In this document: piece by piece, positions 16,543-22,599 of the stretch | Layout: every line of letters begins with the position of its first letter | Numbering within the stretch: the stretch's first letter is position 1 | Program-made: the position numbers and the translations under genes | Assembly (NCBI GenBank): GCA_964626735.1 | Contig: CAZVIJ010000027.1 | Coordinates: forward strand, 1-24,140 | Direction of reading: 5' to 3' | DNA: 24,140 bases | From: CAZVIJ01 sp964626735 | Lineage (GTDB): Bacteria; Patescibacteriota; Dojkabacteria; JAOAGR01 | The notes under the pieces: model-generated | Told to the model about the DNA's origin: nothing | The model's input: only the letters and a program-made list of their open reading frames with translations | Database searches by the model: none

Positions 16543-17088
16543 CCTTCTAAACCTGCAGAGCCGCAAGCCACTGCTTCAGCCGAGCCGGCATCGAAGGCTC
16601 CGGAAACAACCGCACATGATGCAGGTTCAGGCGGCGGACCTTCGACGGGCGTGAACAACACGGCTACTCCAAAGGCAGAAAATCAAAAAGAAGCTTCGAA
16701 ACCTGAGGAGAAGAAGCCTGAGCCTAAGAAGGAAGAAAATGACGGCTTCAAGCCGGTTGTCGCGAAAGAGCCTGCAAAACAAAGCACTCCAGCTCCAACA
16801 CCGGCCGCTCAAACGCCGACTGCACCATCGAAGCCATCGGAGTCACCTGCCGTTCAAACTCCTCAAACTGACAAGCCGGTTCAAGAAAATAAATCTACGC
16901 CACCGGTACCTGCACAGCCCGCTGCGGCACAACCGACACCTGCTCCCCAGCCGGAAGCTGAGGCGCCAAAACCGGTTGCCGGCTCCGGCACGAATCCAAT
17001 CGATGTACCGTTCGGCATACAGACATTCCCAGGAGGAGGCGGTCCCGGAGGCGGGTCGTCGAACGCTGCGTCGTTCCCCGGCTTCTAA
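16543..17088 (+). CDS. Probable continuation of the alpha C-terminal tail (Pro/Ala/Glu/Lys-rich, Gly-rich end)
   Basis: This is the same frame as atpA, open from the TAA at 16540 to the TAA at 17086. It begins PSKPAEPQATASAEPASKAP and continues with further Pro, Ala, Glu, Lys and Gln, ending in a Gly-rich segment (FPGGGGPGGGSSN). An ATG-less start (GTG 16651) would give a 145-residue free protein, but no ribosome site or promoter precedes it, and the composition continues that of the alpha tail across the gap. Reading the TAA as GAA gives PAEPSKPAEPQ, a smooth continuation, so a single base error or nonsense change at the gap edge is likely. A disordered linker or docking tail is inferred; there is no known domain. 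Confidence 0.6.
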   Translation, partial: PSKPAEPQATASAEPASKAPETTAHDAGSGGGPSTGVNNTATPKAENQKEASKPEEKKPEPKKEENDGFKPVVAKEPAKQSTPAPTPAAQTPTAPSKPSESPAVQTPQTDKPVQENKSTPPVPAQPAAAQPTPAPQPEAEAPKPVAGSGTNPIDVPFGIQTFPGGGGPGGGSSNAASFPGF

Positions 17089-17102
17089 TTTGAAAACCGA
17101 TC

Positions 17103-18041
17103 ATGCAAAACAAACAAGAACTGCTCGAAAACATAGAACTCGTCAATACCCTGAAAGTCATTACGCAAGCGTACGAAGAAATCTCCGTCATGCGCATGCA
17201 GAAAATCAGGAACTCCGTTTTGCAGACGCGCGAATTTCTCTCAAGCATCTACAGCATCTTTCTTGACGTTAAGCGATCGGATAAGGCATACCGCGAATAT
17301 CTCGGCGTCGAGGGCGCCGATCTTTCCCCATATGCGCTCTTGCCGGAAAATGGAAGGACGATTACCGTCTACCTTTCAGCAAACGCCCGGATGAACGGCG
17401 ATATCATTACGCGCGTGTATCGCGAGTTCGACAAGTACGCTCGGGAAAATTTGCAATCCGACTTGCTGATCGTCGGTAAAATCGGAAAAGAGCTTTTCGA
17501 CCAAAGCAAGTACACGAGGCAGTATTACTACTTCGAGATCCCCGACGACAAAGTAAAGCTTGACGATATCAAGGCACTTGCCATGCTCCTGATGCAGTAC
17601 CAGGAAATCAATATTTTCTACGGCCTCTTCGAGAATATCGTCATGCAGGATCCGGTAAAGTCGAATATATCGGGAGACCGTCCATTCGATCCAACTCGGC
17701 TTGCGATGAAGCCGGGCGATCCCGCTATGCAGGAAAAGCCAGCTGAAGGATCTGAAACCAATGAAGAAAATGCAGAAGGCGTCGAACGGAAATTTATGTA
17801 CGAACCGTCGCTTGAGGAATTGGTGCTTTTCTTCGAAAGCCAAATTTTCTCATCGCTTCTCAAGCAGACAATCGACGAATCCCACCTCTCCCGCTACGCA
17901 TCGCGTATCAAAGCGATGGAAGAAGCGCTCGGCAACATCGACTCGAAATCCAAATCCCTCCTTAGCGAATCCCGCAAACTAAAAAAATCCGTCATGAATC
18001 GAAAACAAAACGAAGCCCTAGCAGGAATGGCTTTGTGGTAG
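17103..18041 (+). CDS. atpG: F1-type ATPase subunit gamma (divergent)
   Basis: The 312-residue product is slightly longer than the usual 285-295. The N-terminal helix keeps the gamma pattern (IELVNTLKVITQAYEEISV followed by MRMQKIR), and the C-terminal helix keeps the FESQIFSSLLKQTIDESHLS region, then RYASRIKAMEEALGN, matching the family's 'S-E-h-a-R-m-A-M--A--N'. These two helices form the rotor shaft inside the alpha/beta ring. The middle is divergent: the family motif SDRGLCGGxN is replaced by SANARMNGDI, and the final ITxE-GG-A signature is replaced by MNRKQNEALAGMAL. An acidic insert (about 205-232, EKPAEGSETNEENAEG) is present. It starts 14 nt after the alpha tail and is followed by two hairpins, so it ends the transcription unit. 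Confidence 0.8.
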   Translation: MQNKQELLENIELVNTLKVITQAYEEISVMRMQKIRNSVLQTREFLSSIYSIFLDVKRSDKAYREYLGVEGADLSPYALLPENGRTITVYLSANARMNGDIITRVYREFDKYARENLQSDLLIVGKIGKELFDQSKYTRQYYYFEIPDDKVKLDDIKALAMLLMQYQEINIFYGLFENIVMQDPVKSNISGDRPFDPTRLAMKPGDPAMQEKPAEGSETNEENAEGVERKFMYEPSLEELVLFFESQIFSSLLKQTIDESHLSRYASRIKAMEEALGNIDSKSKSLLSESRKLKKSVMNRKQNEALAGMALW

Positions 18042-18062
18042 GAAGCACGGGCATGTGCTTCC
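18041..18062 (+). terminator. Hairpin 1 after atpG
   Basis: A perfect 8-bp stem GGAAGCAC/GTGCTTCC with the 6-nt loop GGGCAT, beginning at the last base of the gamma stop codon. No T-run follows, so termination is inferred from position. Confidence 0.5.
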
Positions 18063-18065
18063 GTC

Positions 18066-18095
18066 GTCGAATTTTATCCGCAGGAAAAATTCGAC
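18066..18095 (+). terminator. Hairpin 2 after atpG
   Basis: The arms GTCGAATTTT and AAAATTCGAC pair perfectly over 10 bp, then after one bulged A a further TCC/GGA pairs around a GCA loop. It follows hairpin 1 by 3 nt. It could act as a terminator or as a 3' stabiliser of the b-delta-alpha-gamma message. Confidence 0.55.
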
Positions 18096-18188
18096 ATAAA
18101 CCGACATACATTTGAGGCCATCAATACATACCATAAACCGAGAGTGCCCTGAAGTGCCCGTCCGTCGCCAAATCCCCAAATCTCGCGG

Positions 18189-18194
18189 TATAAT
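18189..18194 (+). promoter_or_regulatory. -10 box (TATAAT) of the 210-residue unknown gene
   Basis: A perfect TATAAT ending 7 nt before the ATG at 18202. No convincing -35 or TG extension is present. The spacing predicts a leaderless transcript. Confidence 0.6.
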
Positions 18195-18201
18195 CCCCCA
18201 T

Positions 18202-18834
18202 ATGGGTCTCAAGCAATCCGGGCGAATCGTACCGGGGACAATCCTACCGGGTTCCGGACTTCCGTCATTTGTTCGTTACGACGACTTGATGGGACGTATC
18301 ATCGATATTCCCATTAGGCCGCTCGACGGCGGGCTCGACATATCCGATACGGTCACGCTTTCGACTGATCGCCACGACTCGTACGTTCATCACTTCATCG
18401 ATGATGAACGTGCCCCGATTATGCAAGCCGTAATCGAACGGTTAAGCGAAGGTACGGGATTCAAATACCATCTCTCAATTCCGGGAAGGAGCAGGGCTGA
18501 CTTTCTTGCCCCGGAACTTCGGTATCAGGGAAGATGGCTTGAACTAGCCTGTATCGAACAAGGCGTACGTGGCATGCGCTATATCGATCCGGCCTTTTTC
18601 GAGGTTGCCGAAATCGAAGTTCCGAGCCCATATCGATTCATATCGAGAGCGTACAATTTGGCCGGAATTTATATGAGAACGCTCGTTCCTTTGCATGGCG
18701 GACCGGAAATATCGTATTTCCTTTCGATAGTTAATACAGAGTGCGTTCGAACGACGACGATCGGAGCCTTCGGACTTATTGCAGATTTCAAATTCGATTT
18801 ACGGATTGCGGAAATCGAAAATCCGAATATCTAG
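18202..18834 (+). CDS. Conserved-looking protein of unknown function, island family A member 1
   Basis: The 210-residue product has no signal peptide or membrane segment and is probably cytoplasmic. ATG 18202 is preferred over an in-frame TTG at 18112 because TATAAT lies just upstream. It is predicted beta-rich. Its pattern ELRYQGRWLELACIEQGVRG with a following MRYIDP, and its end (ISYFLSIVNTE, then FKFDLRIAEIENPN), line up by eye with the proteins at 20842 and 21450 (xRY-x5-L-x2-A then RY-x2-P, and a YF-x3-I segment before a beta-strand ending), suggesting a common family. It is the first gene of the island between gamma and beta. Its stop overlaps that of the opposing gene in the palindrome CTAG. 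No function is known. Confidence 0.75.
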   Translation: MGLKQSGRIVPGTILPGSGLPSFVRYDDLMGRIIDIPIRPLDGGLDISDTVTLSTDRHDSYVHHFIDDERAPIMQAVIERLSEGTGFKYHLSIPGRSRADFLAPELRYQGRWLELACIEQGVRGMRYIDPAFFEVAEIEVPSPYRFISRAYNLAGIYMRTLVPLHGGPEISYFLSIVNTECVRTTTIGAFGLIADFKFDLRIAEIENPNI

Positions 18835-19787
18835 ACGACTATTTTTATATCGCCGTTTTTTGATACGAGCGCGAGTGTTACATCGGAGACCCCGTCTTCC
18901 ACGATTTGGCCGAAGTACATATTCATGCCCGGCAAAGCAATGTGCGGTTGCACCCTCTGGTCTTCCAAGATAATTTGCCCATTTTGAGCATTCGCATCGA
19001 TACGAAGTGCGGTATTCAACAGACCGCGTACGGTTATATCTTCGGTAGATGTAATGATCGAGTCGCGGCCTCGACCGATGAACGAGCGGTCAAAGACGAC
19101 CGGCGATGCAGCCTCGATATCGACCGTCCCCCTGCCTTGCTGCACTAGGACGTACGGATTGCCCCTCCCGATAGCATTCCTGATTACCGCTCCTTCATAC
19201 GCGCTGTTCTTAACCAATACATTGACCGCTTCCAAGAATAGCATGCCGCTTTTGTGCGCATGCACTGCCGCATACGTCGCCAGTCCTCCCACCCGGATAT
19301 TCCCCTTGAGTTCTCGACATACAACGGTAGCTTGTGGAGCAGTCGCGTAAACTTCTCCGACCAGTTTCTCTATCAAGACTTGGTTGGCTGGAGATACCTT
19401 CGTTACCCTCAGGTAGTATTCCATTTCCGGCGGCAGAAACAATGAAAGCTTATTTAGGATTCCTCCGTTCCCCGGAACGACATTCGATTCGATGACAACC
19501 TTTTCTCTTCTCGATGCAGCATCCCTTCTTTGAAAAACATGAAGCGGCGATACGTTGTTGTGGTAATTCACGGCATCATCCGCCGTAGCTGCGACCAGTA
19601 TCTTAGTCCATTCCATAAACGGGAAACCGTATGGAATCGTTTCTATCGGCGGTTTCTTAAGCGGAACGATAGAAATATCGGTACACGTGGAATCGAATTC
19701 GAAGTGACCAATTCCTTGCGGGAGCGCGATCGTATCGGAGACATTGTAGATTTGTGCAGAATGAGGCACGTAGGTGGCTTTTGCCAT
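18831..19787 (-). CDS. Protein of unknown function, island family B member 1, possibly DUF4097-like beta repeat fold
   Basis: The 318-residue product has no signal peptide or membrane segment. It is clearly paralogous to the next gene: MAKATYVPHSAQIYNV against MAQASYIPNSSSLYRV, then GFPFMEWTKI against GAPFMRCTKI, and NYHNNVSPL against QLHDHAAPL. The middle and C-terminal parts show short regularly spaced hydrophobic strands with Gly/Asn turns (such as LKGNIRVGG and NGQIILEDQ), resembling DUF4097-type stacked beta folds. This is a tentative resemblance by eye. An extended -10 lies 5 nt before the ATG, so it is probably leaderless and transcribed independently, against the direction of the ATPase genes. 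Confidence 0.75.
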   Translation of the reverse strand: MAKATYVPHSAQIYNVSDTIALPQGIGHFEFDSTCTDISIVPLKKPPIETIPYGFPFMEWTKILVAATADDAVNYHNNVSPLHVFQRRDAASRREKVVIESNVVPGNGGILNKLSLFLPPEMEYYLRVTKVSPANQVLIEKLVGEVYATAPQATVVCRELKGNIRVGGLATYAAVHAHKSGMLFLEAVNVLVKNSAYEGAVIRNAIGRGNPYVLVQQGRGTVDIEAASPVVFDRSFIGRGRDSIITSTEDITVRGLLNTALRIDANAQNGQIILEDQRVQPHIALPGMNMYFGQIVEDGVSDVTLALVSKNGDIKIVV

Positions 19788-19792
19788 GGGAG

Positions 19793-19801
19793 ATTATAGC
19801 A
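19793..19801 (-). promoter_or_regulatory. Extended -10 promoter TGCTATAAT (minus strand)
   Basis: A perfect TATAAT with a TGn extension, read on the minus strand, with 5 nt between it and the ATG at 19787. The predicted start is at or next to the A of the ATG, giving a leaderless message. Confidence 0.75.
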
Positions 19802-19831
19802 TTCGTATATATGCGGTCACGAGGCGTAGGA

Positions 19832-20776
19832 CTACTCGCGGTACAAACTAACGTAACTCATATTCGAAGCCAAGGCCAATTCGGATTCCGGCAGCGATGC
19901 CCTGCCGCCGAGCACTCCGGTATACGTTTTGGCGACCGAATTCACCATGTAGTCGAATGCCGGGTCCAACCGATCGTCATCAAGTATCAGCGATCTATCC
20001 GATCGTATATTCAAACCGAGAGAACTATTTAGTATTTTCGAAACTGCAACCATGTCGTCGGACTCTACTCTCGAATCGCCGACGACAAGGAGATCCTTGA
20101 TGAGGACAGCTGAGACCGCCTGTATATCGAGTTGTCCCGAGAATCGCGAAATATTTACTATGTGGTGCGGGTATCCCGGCGATTTCTGCTGGTCGATGGT
20201 CACATCGCCCGAACAGTTCGTCAGCGCGATGCCGGTGCTTTTAAGCCTCAAGTGGGTATTTTTCATATCTTCCAGCGATGCGAAACGCAATAAGCTTCTC
20301 GCGATAACTCCGCCTTTCGTCCCCTTGCACTTCAAATAGCAGCCCGGTACATCTGCCATGATATCGGCCATCAATGCGCCGACCACGAACCGGTATCCCG
20401 GATTCGAGTACTTGAAGTTCAATCGGTACGCGACATCGGGCGCGAGCATTACGCGAATTTCGGTAGCATCAGCGTTTTGGCCAACCCGCGATTGGATATC
20501 GACCGAGTTGCCGTTTCTCGTTGCGCTCAGTGGTGCTGCGTGATCGTGTAATTGCAATGCCTCCGCTTCATTTTTCGCTTTGACGATTTTGGTGCATCTC
20601 ATGAAGGGCGCTCCCTTCGGATCGTCTTCCCTAATCGGGTGGCTGAACGGCAATACTGCCACGTGCGTCGTTTCCGTATTGAAATCGAGAGTCGGTACGC
20701 CGACCGGCAAGGGGACGACATACTCTACTCGGTAAAGGCTCGAAGAATTCGGGATGTAGCTCGCTTGTGCCATCAT
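19832..20776 (-). CDS. Protein of unknown function, island family B member 2, paralogue of the gene at 18831-19787
   Basis: The 314-residue product begins with tandem ATG ATG. The second (20773) aligns with the start of the paralogue, while the first lies 5 nt from the -10. No signal peptide or TM segment. It shares the N-terminal pattern with its neighbour (MAQASYIPNSS, LPVGVPTLDFN, GAPFMRCTKIVKA). The middle contains VMLAPDVAYRLNFKY, like the neighbour's LFLPPEMEYYLRVTK, then strands such as GIALTNCSGDVTIDQ that recall DUF4097-type repeats. The two genes run in tandem on the minus strand 44 nt apart, most likely from a duplication. Function unknown. Confidence 0.75.
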   Translation of the reverse strand: MMAQASYIPNSSSLYRVEYVVPLPVGVPTLDFNTETTHVAVLPFSHPIREDDPKGAPFMRCTKIVKAKNEAEALQLHDHAAPLSATRNGNSVDIQSRVGQNADATEIRVMLAPDVAYRLNFKYSNPGYRFVVGALMADIMADVPGCYLKCKGTKGGVIARSLLRFASLEDMKNTHLRLKSTGIALTNCSGDVTIDQQKSPGYPHHIVNISRFSGQLDIQAVSAVLIKDLLVVGDSRVESDDMVAVSKILNSSLGLNIRSDRSLILDDDRLDPAFDYMVNSVAKTYTGVLGGRASLPESELALASNMSYVSLYRE

Positions 20777-20781
20777 GGTGC

Positions 20782-20790
20782 ATTATATCA
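20782..20790 (-). promoter_or_regulatory. Extended -10 promoter TGATATAAT (minus strand)
   Basis: A perfect TATAAT with a TGn extension on the minus strand, 5 nt from the first ATG at 20776. It is divergent from the promoter at 20828; the two are only about 38 nt apart, so one regulator could control both directions. Confidence 0.75.
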
Positions 20791-20827
20791 AACGTGTGAC
20801 CTGAACAGCTTCACATTTAGGTAGAAT

Positions 20828-20836
20828 TGCTATACT
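20828..20836 (+). promoter_or_regulatory. Extended -10 promoter TGCTATACT
   Basis: TATACT (5 of 6) with a TGn extension, 5 nt before the ATG at 20842. A possible -35 TTCACA at 20810 has a short 15-nt spacer. This predicts a leaderless transcript. Confidence 0.7.
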
Positions 20837-20841
20837 CTGCC

Positions 20842-21438
20842 ATGCCAAAATACCCCCGATTCGATGGAAGCATCGATGCCTCAGTCGGTCTTCCCCCAAC
20901 CATGACGCTTGCTAACGACGAATGTCGAGCCCAACTTTCGCTTACCCCGTACCCAAACGGATTGCGCTATTCCCATGTTACCCTTATCGCATCCGCCGGT
21001 GCCTATATTGAACCGTTTACGGTCCCCGAGCCGGGAGATCCCGAGCTGATGGTCGGTTTTATTGCGGGAAACAATAACGCCGTTACGCTTGCCATGCGAA
21101 GCTACCCGAACCGGATGTACCGCAAAAAAGAGCTGGCCGTAGCAACGCTCGGATGCGGCGGGTTAACGTACACTCCCGTAATGCCAGCCGTCACGATCGC
21201 GCGCCATATGCCGCACCGCGATCCGCAACGATCGGCAATGCACCATTTCGAAGGCGTTCTCAAACTCGCGACCTTGGGTGATGAAGGCCGGTCGCTTCCT
21301 CGCTACTTCTATATACGGTCGGAAGTATCCAAGTCGGGCCGACAGCCTGAAGAAGTTTTGAAACTCAATGCCCGGCGGTTCAAGGTTGCGACGACCATCA
21401 CCGAAATGCTCATTCCACAGATCATCGGCATGCGATGA
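20842..21438 (+). CDS. Protein of unknown function, island family A member 2
   Basis: The 198-residue product has no signal peptide or TM segment. ATG 20842 is chosen over the TTG at 20827, which lies within the promoter. It resembles the next gene by eye: MVGFIAGNNNAVTLAM, then KKELAVATL and LTYTP, against LLAIIGMQGNSVIATL, KKFLMAIL and FRYTP. Later PRYFYIRSEV and FKVATTITEML stand against SRYFFTQIA and YDVTTTVVQV. Beta-rich prediction, two Cys residues, no catalytic motif seen. Its TGA stop forms the TG of the next gene's extended -10. Confidence 0.75.
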   Translation: MPKYPRFDGSIDASVGLPPTMTLANDECRAQLSLTPYPNGLRYSHVTLIASAGAYIEPFTVPEPGDPELMVGFIAGNNNAVTLAMRSYPNRMYRKKELAVATLGCGGLTYTPVMPAVTIARHMPHRDPQRSAMHHFEGVLKLATLGDEGRSLPRYFYIRSEVSKSGRQPEEVLKLNARRFKVATTITEMLIPQIIGMR

Positions 21439-21444
21439 TATAAT
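21436..21444 (+). promoter_or_regulatory. Extended -10 promoter TGATATAAT overlapping the previous stop codon
   Basis: A perfect TATAAT with a TGn extension, 5 nt before the ATG at 21450. The TGA extension is itself the stop codon of the upstream gene. Confidence 0.75.
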
Positions 21445-21449
21445 TATGT

Positions 21450-22121
21450 ATGACAACTTCCCGCGATCCGTATCACCTGGACCCTACGACGCATTTGCCC
21501 AATCGGTTTATCGTAAAGTCGCCGAGCGGCAAGCGCCAAGAGCCTCGTGTCCTACGCGTCGATCCCGTGGTCAATCCGATGCACGTATCGCTCCATGAAA
21601 CCAAACCGATCTTAGCAAGGTCGCCTCAAATCCTGCTTCCTATTCGTGATGTTATCGACGAGCAATTCCTGCTCGCAATCATAGGAATGCAAGGCAATTC
21701 AGTAATCGCAACGCTCGGTATACCGGACGAACCTGCTACCCGTTACCCAGAAAAGAAATTTCTGATGGCAATTCTCGACGAAGCGACAGGCGCATTCCGG
21801 TACACTCCCCTTGAGGGAAACCAGGTCCCATGGCAACCGATTGCCCGCGTCACTTCAACGGGGGTTCGTTCTGAACAAGTGCTTTCTCCGCTGCAAGCAT
21901 TGCTGTGGATTCCGACAAAAGATACCTCGGGCAATTGGACGAGCCGTTACTTCTTTACACAAATTGCTGCAACACCGAAGTCTGCACCATTCCAACTTAT
22001 GGGCTCTTTTATCACTGCTGCCGGCGAATACGACGTCACGACAACCGTCGTTCAGGTAGACGATCCCAACAATATGACGACCCGGCTTGCTGGAACTCCC
22101 GCAGCGCCGACAACTCCGTAA
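21450..22121 (+). CDS. Protein of unknown function, island family A member 3
   Basis: The 223-residue product has no signal peptide or TM segment. Its core (ILLPIRDVIDEQFLLAIIGM, then RYPEKKFLMAILDEATGAF and RYTPLEG) and its C-terminal strands (TSRYFFTQIAATPKS, GEYDVTTTVVQVDDPN) resemble the genes at 20842 and, less strongly, 18202. It ends in a short Thr/Pro/Ala tail (LAGTPAAPTTP). The spread of paralogues around the minus-strand pair suggests local duplication with rearrangement. Function unknown. A structural or assembly role for the split ATPase cluster is only suggested by location. Confidence 0.75.
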   Translation: MTTSRDPYHLDPTTHLPNRFIVKSPSGKRQEPRVLRVDPVVNPMHVSLHETKPILARSPQILLPIRDVIDEQFLLAIIGMQGNSVIATLGIPDEPATRYPEKKFLMAILDEATGAFRYTPLEGNQVPWQPIARVTSTGVRSEQVLSPLQALLWIPTKDTSGNWTSRYFFTQIAATPKSAPFQLMGSFITAAGEYDVTTTVVQVDDPNNMTTRLAGTPAAPTTP

Positions 22122-22123
22122 GG

Positions 22124-22152
22124 TTGTGCGATGGTGGGATGGGCTTTATAAT
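22124..22152 (+). promoter_or_regulatory. Promoter of the 125-residue unknown gene
   Basis: TTGTGC (22124-22129), a 17-nt spacer and TATAAT (22147-22152), then 6 nt to the ATG at 22159. It starts 2 nt after the previous stop. This predicts a leaderless transcript. Confidence 0.7.
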
Positions 22153-22158
22153 TCGCCC

Positions 22159-22536
22159 ATGGCATATCCCCAACCACAAGTCGACGACAACTACCATTTG
22201 ATTGTACCCATTACGCCGAAGCGCCGGGGTACAGCGTTCGGCGACAATTTGTTCTACATGTACGATCCCTCGCCGAACAGAGAGCAAATCCAAGCATTGA
22301 TGGATCGGCAATATCCTGCAGGTGTTGCACGGCTCGCTCCAATGTTTACCGAATGCATGATACTTGTTGAGCCGGCGGTGGATCCTTCGCTACATGGCAA
22401 TCTCGTGACAACGTTAATGGATAGCGGCTACGTTTCCAACCCGACGGTTCCTGTTTTCAACCGGCAATGGGGCAGCATCGGATTCTTTACGGTCGTCATG
22501 GTTGACATGACCGGCGACCAGATTATTCCGGAATAG
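22159..22536 (+). CDS. Small protein of unknown function
   Basis: The 125-residue product has no signal peptide or clear TM segment. ATG 22159 is favoured over upstream in-frame starts (ORF open from 22087) because it follows TATAAT by 6 nt. The sequence includes HLIVPITPKRRG, NLFYMYDPSPNREQIQAL and GFFTVVMVDMTGDQIIPE. It is not recognised, and no clear similarity to the other island genes was seen beyond a beta-rich look. It is the last gene before the beta subunit, 63 nt upstream of it. Confidence 0.7.
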   Translation: MAYPQPQVDDNYHLIVPITPKRRGTAFGDNLFYMYDPSPNREQIQALMDRQYPAGVARLAPMFTECMILVEPAVDPSLHGNLVTTLMDSGYVSNPTVPVFNRQWGSIGFFTVVMVDMTGDQIIPE

Positions 22537-22574
22537 GTGCATACTTGATGCTTTATTAAATACGTCCCTTTCGA

Positions 22575-22580
22575 TATAGT
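22575..22580 (+). promoter_or_regulatory. Candidate -10 (TATAGT) upstream of atpD
   Basis: TATAGT (5 of 6) 19 nt before the ATG at 22600, with only a weak TTTATT at the -35 distance. This would leave a leader of about 12 nt with no Shine-Dalgarno. A separate promoter is expected because the preceding genes have their own leaderless starts, but this site is weak. Confidence 0.35.
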
Positions 22581-22599
22581 TGAATAGCCAACTGCCACC

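Noticed and set aside
18112..18201. TTG start extending the first island gene by 30 residues
   Set aside because: The extension covers the TATAAT promoter at 18189; ATG 18202 fits the leaderless pattern of its neighbours.
22578..22593. Small inverted repeat AGTTG/CAACT before atpD
   Set aside because: Only 5 bp and overlapping the probable -10 and start region; expected by chance.
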